The position numbers and the translations under genes were made by a program. Shown here in pieces: positions 59,401 to 64,000 of a stretch of 64,000 nt of DNA. Positions within the stretch are counted from its first letter, which is position 1. Every line of letters starts with the position of its first letter. Below the pieces are notes generated by a model. That model saw only the letters and a list, made by a program, of their open reading frames with translations, had not been told where the DNA came from and searched no databases. The DNA comes from Brasenia schreberi (taxonomy: Eukaryota; Streptophyta; Magnoliopsida; Nymphaeales; Cabombaceae). Location: NCBI GenBank assembly GCA_036023115.1, contig JAYKKT010000080.1:10562501-10626500 (forward strand), given 5' to 3'.

Positions 59401-59868
59401 AGAAAGAGAGAGACCTGTTCCACCATCCCCAACAATAACAAGCTTGAAGTTTGGGTAATCAACTTGTTGCTGATTCGGCAATGCCTGTATCAGACCATCC
59501 AAAAGTTATTAAGGAAAAAGAATCACAAATCTTACAGAAAGAAACGGAACATGAACGAGACGGAAAAGAAACCCAGTTATCAACACCCAAAAACCACATA
59601 AAAAGAAAAACCCAAAACCCCTCTCGAATTTGAAGGTAGTGAGGAAAGATGTAAGGACAGAAATAACCTAAGAGATTGCGACCAACATCCAGAGGAAGAC
59701 CATGAAACCAAACAATCACCGCAGGAGGTAGATAGAAGGGGAAAGAGAGAGAGAGGGGGGGACGATTGCAAGAAAGAAGAATAAGCTAGATATAACAGAC
59801 GATGATTAATACACGAGCATACCCTAGAAAATGAACATAAGCGCACGTACTGAGAGAGAGCTCACCAT
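56470..59868 (-). CDS. RAN: Ran-type small GTPase (nuclear transport), 221 aa, 8 coding exons
   Basis: Coding exons on the minus strand: 59868-59866, 59484-59415, 59261-59205, 59077-58960, 57611-57522, 57444-57265, 57177-57100 and 56539-56470. Together they give exactly 666 bases, 221 residues plus TAA, with GT-AG at every intron. Motifs: P-loop GDGGTGKT (residues 20-27), DTAGQEKF (68-75), NKVD (125-128), ISAK (152-155) and an acidic C-terminus ([11 protein letters not shown]) with no prenylation cysteine. This is diagnostic of Ran, the GTPase that sets the direction of nuclear import and export and acts in spindle and nuclear-envelope assembly. Length equals the plant family norm. Exon 1 supplies only the ATG. 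Intron 4 (57612-58959) is the longest, about 1.35 kb. No break was found. The paralogue number (RAN1/2/3) cannot be told from sequence alone. Confidence 0.97.
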
Positions 59869-59965
59869 CGTTTGAGAAGAGAATCTAGGGTTTCGTCCAA
59901 CCCGAAATGAAGAGACCTCAGCGAGACACCGCCGCAGATGGAGAGAGTGGAGGAGAGTTTTTGGG
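59869..59965 (-). promoter_or_regulatory. 5' UTR of Ran with telo-box
   Basis: GA-rich leader with AAACCCTA on the minus strand at 59886-59893. This telo-box is common near the start of plant genes for growth and protein synthesis. The first intron begins directly after the ATG (ATG|GTGAG). Confidence 0.65.
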
Positions 59966-59994
59966 TCAGTGGAGAGGAGGAAAGTATTTAGGGC

Positions 59995-60003
59995 CTCTTT
60001 ATA
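59995..60003 (-). promoter_or_regulatory. TATA box of the Ran gene
   Basis: TATAAAGAG on the minus strand, about 130 bases upstream of the ATG, compatible with a transcription start near 59965. Confidence 0.6.
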
Positions 60004-60004
60004 C

Positions 60005-61215
60005 CACGCGATTCGTGGTCGGTCCGCTTCAAATCGACGCGACTATCTGAGTCGTCTATCTGCCATCGTGTGCTTCACAGAACGGACCCTGATCCGATTA
60101 ACCTTATCGGAACTGGTATCCAAACCCCGTTCTGGGGTCGTTCAGTCGGCTAGCTCGAAACTTCCAGAGATATCATAGTGTATCGTGCTGGTTATGCCAC
60201 TGGGTCCGAGACCCAGATCCAGAACGTGATGGATGGGCCCGTGCCAACCCATTTGAAAGTGCTGTGCGGGTCCCTTTTTCCCATTCTAGTCGTTGCGTAA
60301 CTTGCGATTGAGCGATACACGTTCAAATTTCAAAATACCAAAACAGGCTCCATTTCAGTCTGGACACTGTCACGCGGACACGGACATATCATCTTCGCTA
60401 GACCTGGGCGTTCGGTTCCTGTTGGAGGTTTCGATATACAATAGGAACTGACCTGGGTCAGAAGCCGGAACTGATGAAACTAGAACTGAAACTGAGATCA
60501 TTGGGTTCTGTTCCGGTTTCACTTCTTATCAAACTGCCGCTCTGAAACTGATGGTTTCAAGTTTCGGTTAAACTAGAATGGGTCATTTCTAAGCTCGACC
60601 TCTTCACAGCTCACAGAGAGGATGACTTATTTGTAAATGGTTTCTCGTGCTCGATTTCTTTTGACCATATTAGCTGAATTTGAATATGGTATGCTGGGAT
60701 TGGTTTGGTTCGTCGAAAACTTGTTCGACAACATTTTCTTAATTTCTACCAAAATCACTTCCCATAGTAATTGTATTGGTGTATTTAGGGCAAATGAAAG
60801 GTTGTTGTTTTTTACTTTTTATACATGAAAGTTTAAGTAAATAAGGGGCGTTCCTGTTAGGGTAATTAAAGAAATCTCTCTCTCTTAACTTGGTTCATCT
60901 CAGCTCGTGAAAGGATGAAAGCCGATCGTGAAAATGTTCTAGTCTTGACTATTCGGCTAGCTGTTAGTTCAGCTCATTTGTATACAAAACAAGCTGAACA
61001 ACGAGATAGAGTTGTTCAGTTCGTTCGGCTTATTTACCAACCCTATCATCCTATTTGTAAACCGATACAAACCTTTCGTGTTTTGCTTGGGTCTTCAATG
61101 GTACACACTGTTTCGAACATGAGATAAAACAAAGAGTGGCACGAGTTCAAGCACAGACCCGTATGAGCAGAACTGGGCTCGAATTCGACTCATTATGTTC
61201 AAACTCACATCGTAT
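60005..61215. other. Ran upstream intergenic region
   Basis: Mixed-composition sequence without a convincing gene or transposon; short frames have no motif. It probably includes the Ran promoter. Confidence 0.55.
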
Positions 61216-61219
61216 ATAT

Positions 61220-61325
61220 ATTTTTTTGTTACAAGAAAAGGTCGAAGCCTAACTAACACACACAAGCACGACCCTCTGGGAGTCGAACTCCCACCAGCAG
61301 CAATGGCGCGCTCTTGGTGCCCTCA
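61220..61325 (-). mobile_element. SINE-like fragment (tRNA-derived)
   Basis: The minus strand carries GGTGGGAGTTCGACTCCC, a T-arm/B-box of polymerase III type. It is followed by a SINE-like body (GAGGGTCGTGCTTGTGTGTG) and a tail TTCTTGTAACAAAAAAA. tatata lies on both sides as a possible short target duplication. The 5' tRNA half and A-box are not evident, so it is truncated or diverged. Confidence 0.5.
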
Positions 61326-61870
61326 TATATAAATATTCGATGGCGTGATACTTCACCATTTTATGAAGGAAAATCAAGTGGGAATTGGATGGCATCTATT
61401 AGTCGCGTAAAACTTATGCACTTGATTTGAGAAAGGCAAGATCCTTACATGTATACAGTGTAGGGATCTTTGTTGAGAATTTTCAAACCTGGTTTGGATC
61501 CAAGTGAAGTCCTTGGTAGAGTCACGCTTTGGTTTTTTCACGTCTACTATGAGTGAATTCAGACCCGATTCCGATCCAAGTAAGTTAAGAGTCCAGCTCT
61601 CGCTCCTTAAGAGGCGCGCTTTGAATTGTAAGGTCTACTATGAGAAAATTCAGACTTGGATTCTAAGTCATTATAATACATGAAAGTGCATTTAAGTGAC
61701 CCAGAGAAATGTGATATATAGAAGTAGTGCTAAATATGCATAATGTCTTTCAGTAGATAATCTTACATACATATTTTCACCACTTGATTTTCATTGTGTA
61801 GAGATTGAAATTAAAAGTATCATTGTATTTTATACTTTACATTTAATCTAAATATACACTACTGATCTCA
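61326..61870. other. Intergenic stretch
   Basis: It contains a weak direct repeat: tatgagtgaattcagaccc near 61549 and tatgagaaaattcagacttgg near 61650. No gene. Confidence 0.5.
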
Positions 61871-61875
61871 AAGAC

Positions 61876-64000
61876 CAACAATAACAATAACTACAACAAC
61901 AACTAAGCCTTTTCCCATACTAGACGGGGTCGGTTACATGGATTCTTTGTTTCCACAAAGCCCTATCATATGCTATGTTAGCAATTAATTCACAATAAGT
62001 TAGATCATTCTTTATTGTTTCTTTCCAACACTTTTGTGGTCATTCTCTACCTCTTTTAATACTTTTAAAATCTAGTTTTTCGTACCTTCTTAAAGTTCTT
62101 TTGATATTCTTTATATATGTCCAAACCATCTTAAACGATATTCTCTTATTTTGTCCTCTATTGGTGTCACTCCTAATTTGTTTCTAATAACCTCATTATG
62201 TATACGGTCTTTTTTTGTATGACCACTTATCCATCTCAACATCTTCATTTTTGCCACAGACATCTTTTGTACATGTTGATGATTAATTGCCCAACACTGA
62301 GAACCATAAAACATGACATATCTAATTGTTGCTCTATAATATTTACCTTTTAACTTTAATAGTATCGTCTTATCACAAAGAATACATGATGCTCATCTCT
62401 ATTTTAACCAATCAACATTAATTTTATGCATAATATTTCCACAATTCTTCCATCACTTTGAAAAATTGACCCTAGGTATTTAAAACTTTCTTTTGGGGGA
62501 TGCAATGTGTGCTAATTTTAATTTCTATGTCCTCTAAAGTAACCAAATGATCAAACTTACATTTCATATACTTTGTCTTTGTTCTACTAAGTCGGAAGCC
62601 TTTAATTTCTAATGTTTCTCTCCATAGTTCCAATTTTCTATTAACTTTTTCTTTAAACTTCTCCACTAACACAATGTCATCTACAAATAACATACACTAA
62701 GGTACTTCATCTTCAATATGTTTTGTTAACTTATCAATCACCATTATAAATAAGTATGGACTTAAAGTTGATCCTTGATGTAATCCAATATTAACTTCAA
62801 AGAAGTTTGTCATTCCTTCGTGAGTCTTCACACATGTTTTTGTATCATCGTATATGTCTCTTATAAAGTTTATGTATGTCAATGAGATACCTTTTTTTTA
62901 AGGTTCTCCAAAGAACCTCCCTCGATACCCTATCGTAAGCTTTTTCTAGTAATAAATATCATGTGAAGGTCTTTCTTTTTTGCTTTAAAATGTTTCATAA
63001 AATATATCAAAAGGTAAATCGCTTCAACAGTAGATCTGTCTAACATGAATCCAAATTGGTTCTCTGTTGTACTCGATACTTATCTTAACCTATGTTCGAT
63101 AACTCTTTTTCATAATTTCGTAGTATGACTCATTAACTTGATACCTCGATAATTCGTACATATAAGAATGTCTCCCTTGTTCGTATATATGAGTATAAGT
63201 ATACTTGCTCTTCATTCCTCGAGCATCTTTTGGTTTCTCCATATTTCATTAAATAGTCTTGTGAGCCAAGTAATTCCTGTTTTTCCTATTTTCAAAACTT
63301 TTGTTGGAATATTGTTTGGTCCTATCAATTTACCATACTTCATATGTTTAAGAGCTTTTTTTACTTCATTCTTTTGAACGTCGGTAGAAATTGTGGTTTA
63401 TATACTTTTATGATTTAGTTAACTCTCCTAAGTTAATACTAACATCTTTATTTTCATTAAAAAAGCTTATAAAAATACTTTTTTCATCTATTTCTTATAT
63501 CATAATTTGCCACTAGAATTTTCTCATCCTTGTCTTTTATGCATCTAATATAATTTAGATCCTTAGTTTTCTTATCTCTAGCCCTAGCTATCTTAAAAAT
63601 ATCTCTTTCATCCTCTTTTGAGTTGAGATTTTTTATATAAATCCTCTCAAATTTTAGCTTTTGCTTCACTATTTGTCACTAGAATTTTCTCATCCTCGTC
63701 TTTGATGCATCTAACAAAATTTAGATCCTTAGTTTTCTTATCTCTAGCCCTAGCTATCCTAAAAATATCTTTTTCATCCTCTTTTGAGTTGAGTTTTTTT
63801 ATATGAATCCTCCCAAATTTTAGCTTTTGCTTTACTGACGGCCTTTTTCACTTCCTTCTTTGCTTTCTTATAAGTCTCGCTTTCTTATAAGCCTCTAAAG
63901 TTTCACTAGTTTTCTTATCATAATGTAATTTGTAACATGCCCTCTTTGCCTTAATTTTATTTTGTACTACTTCACTCTACCACCAGGTTTTATTTTGTTC
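61876..64000 (-). mobile_element. RTE-like LINE, 3' part, running off the window
   Basis: The 3' end is at the left: (CAA/TTG) tail at 61885-61905 and the conserved tagtatgggaaaaggct word before it. Reading rightward on the minus strand: RT C-terminus (62314-62111, AINHQHVQKMSV, HTKKDRIHNEV), RT fragments 62693-62472 and 62882-62697 (GLHQGSTLSPYLF), and the pre-RT linker (63669-63484, RDIFKIARARDKKTKDLNY). Many stops. It matches the LINE at 23060 and the one at 40332 in the shared parts. Confidence 0.88.
63511..63842 (-). repeat. 166-bp tandem duplication inside the LINE
   Basis: cactagaattttctcatcc starts at 63511 and again at 63677, and the text after both agrees through ctagccctagctatc, tcctcttttgagttgag and aaattttagcttttgctt. 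The LINE at 24630-24770 has a single copy. Confidence 0.9.

Noticed and set aside
59305..59502. Frame starting upstream of Ran exon 2 with an extra N-terminus (MDGLIQ...)
   Set aside because: The codons before ALPNQQ lie in intron 1; the acceptor ctgatacag ends right before GCATTG, and splicing to the ATG at 59868 gives the standard 221 residues.
61262..61330. A functional tRNA gene on the minus strand
   Set aside because: Only a T-arm-like hairpin is seen; no acceptor stem, D-arm or anticodon arm can be paired.

Overview
The window is plant nuclear DNA, almost certainly from a flowering plant. The evidence is a complete plant-type Ran GTPase gene with canonical GT-AG introns, a P-class pentatricopeptide-repeat (PPR) gene remnant, and dense nested plant retrotransposons: Ty3/gypsy Tat-type with two RNase H domains, a Tekay/Del-type chromovirus, Ty1/copia elements and RTE-like LINEs. 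Nothing bacterial or viral in the usual sense is present. Ran is the only gene that looks intact. About three quarters of the window is transposon-derived.

Layout. Positions 1-7633 are the 3' half of a plus-strand Tat element (T1: pol, 3' UTR, polypurine tract, 3.08 kb 3' LTR). Positions 7634-18069 are a minus-strand copy of the same family (T2: 3.63 kb 5' LTR, primer-binding site, gag, protease, pol). T2 stops abruptly 6 bases before its pol stop codon, exactly at the end of the T1 LTR, so T1 is read as inserted into the end of T2's pol. T2 itself sits in a degenerate copia element (18070-23055) whose parts lie in the order RT/RNase H, LTR, primer-binding site, gag, integrase on the minus strand. 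An RTE-like LINE (23060-24880 and 28263-28365) is split by a solo LTR of the T1/T2 family (24881-28262) with a perfect 5-bp target duplication. A second copia remnant with a short LTR follows (28366-29722), then unrecognised gene-like frames (30149-30759), a promoter-like stretch, a Tat LTR remnant and a Tekay-type 3' LTR with the pol terminus (to 34530).

Positions 35390-37972 hold a broken PPR gene. Positions 38880-41170 hold two different tandemly repeated segments, one of them cut by a 5'-truncated LINE with a 9-bp target duplication. Positions 41515-55928 are one older, decayed minus-strand Tat element (T3). Both of its LTRs carry another solo LTR: a Tekay-type one at 42582-44618 and a Tat-type one at 53213-55323. 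Positions 56200-60005 are the Ran gene on the minus strand (8 coding exons, 221 codons) with a TATA box and a telo-box. From 61220 onward there is a SINE-like fragment and another minus-strand RTE-like LINE running off the window.

The most distinctive material is inside the 3.1-3.6 kb T1/T2-family LTRs. They contain a 110-bp tandem repeat present in 3, 8 and 6 copies, a 14-bp repeat array, and a CCTAA-rich telomere-like tract just upstream of a TATA box. The 110-bp copy number almost exactly explains the LTR length differences. I found no new host system. The LTR architecture and the nesting history are the parts worth checking. All identities come from reading motifs by eye; no database search was run.
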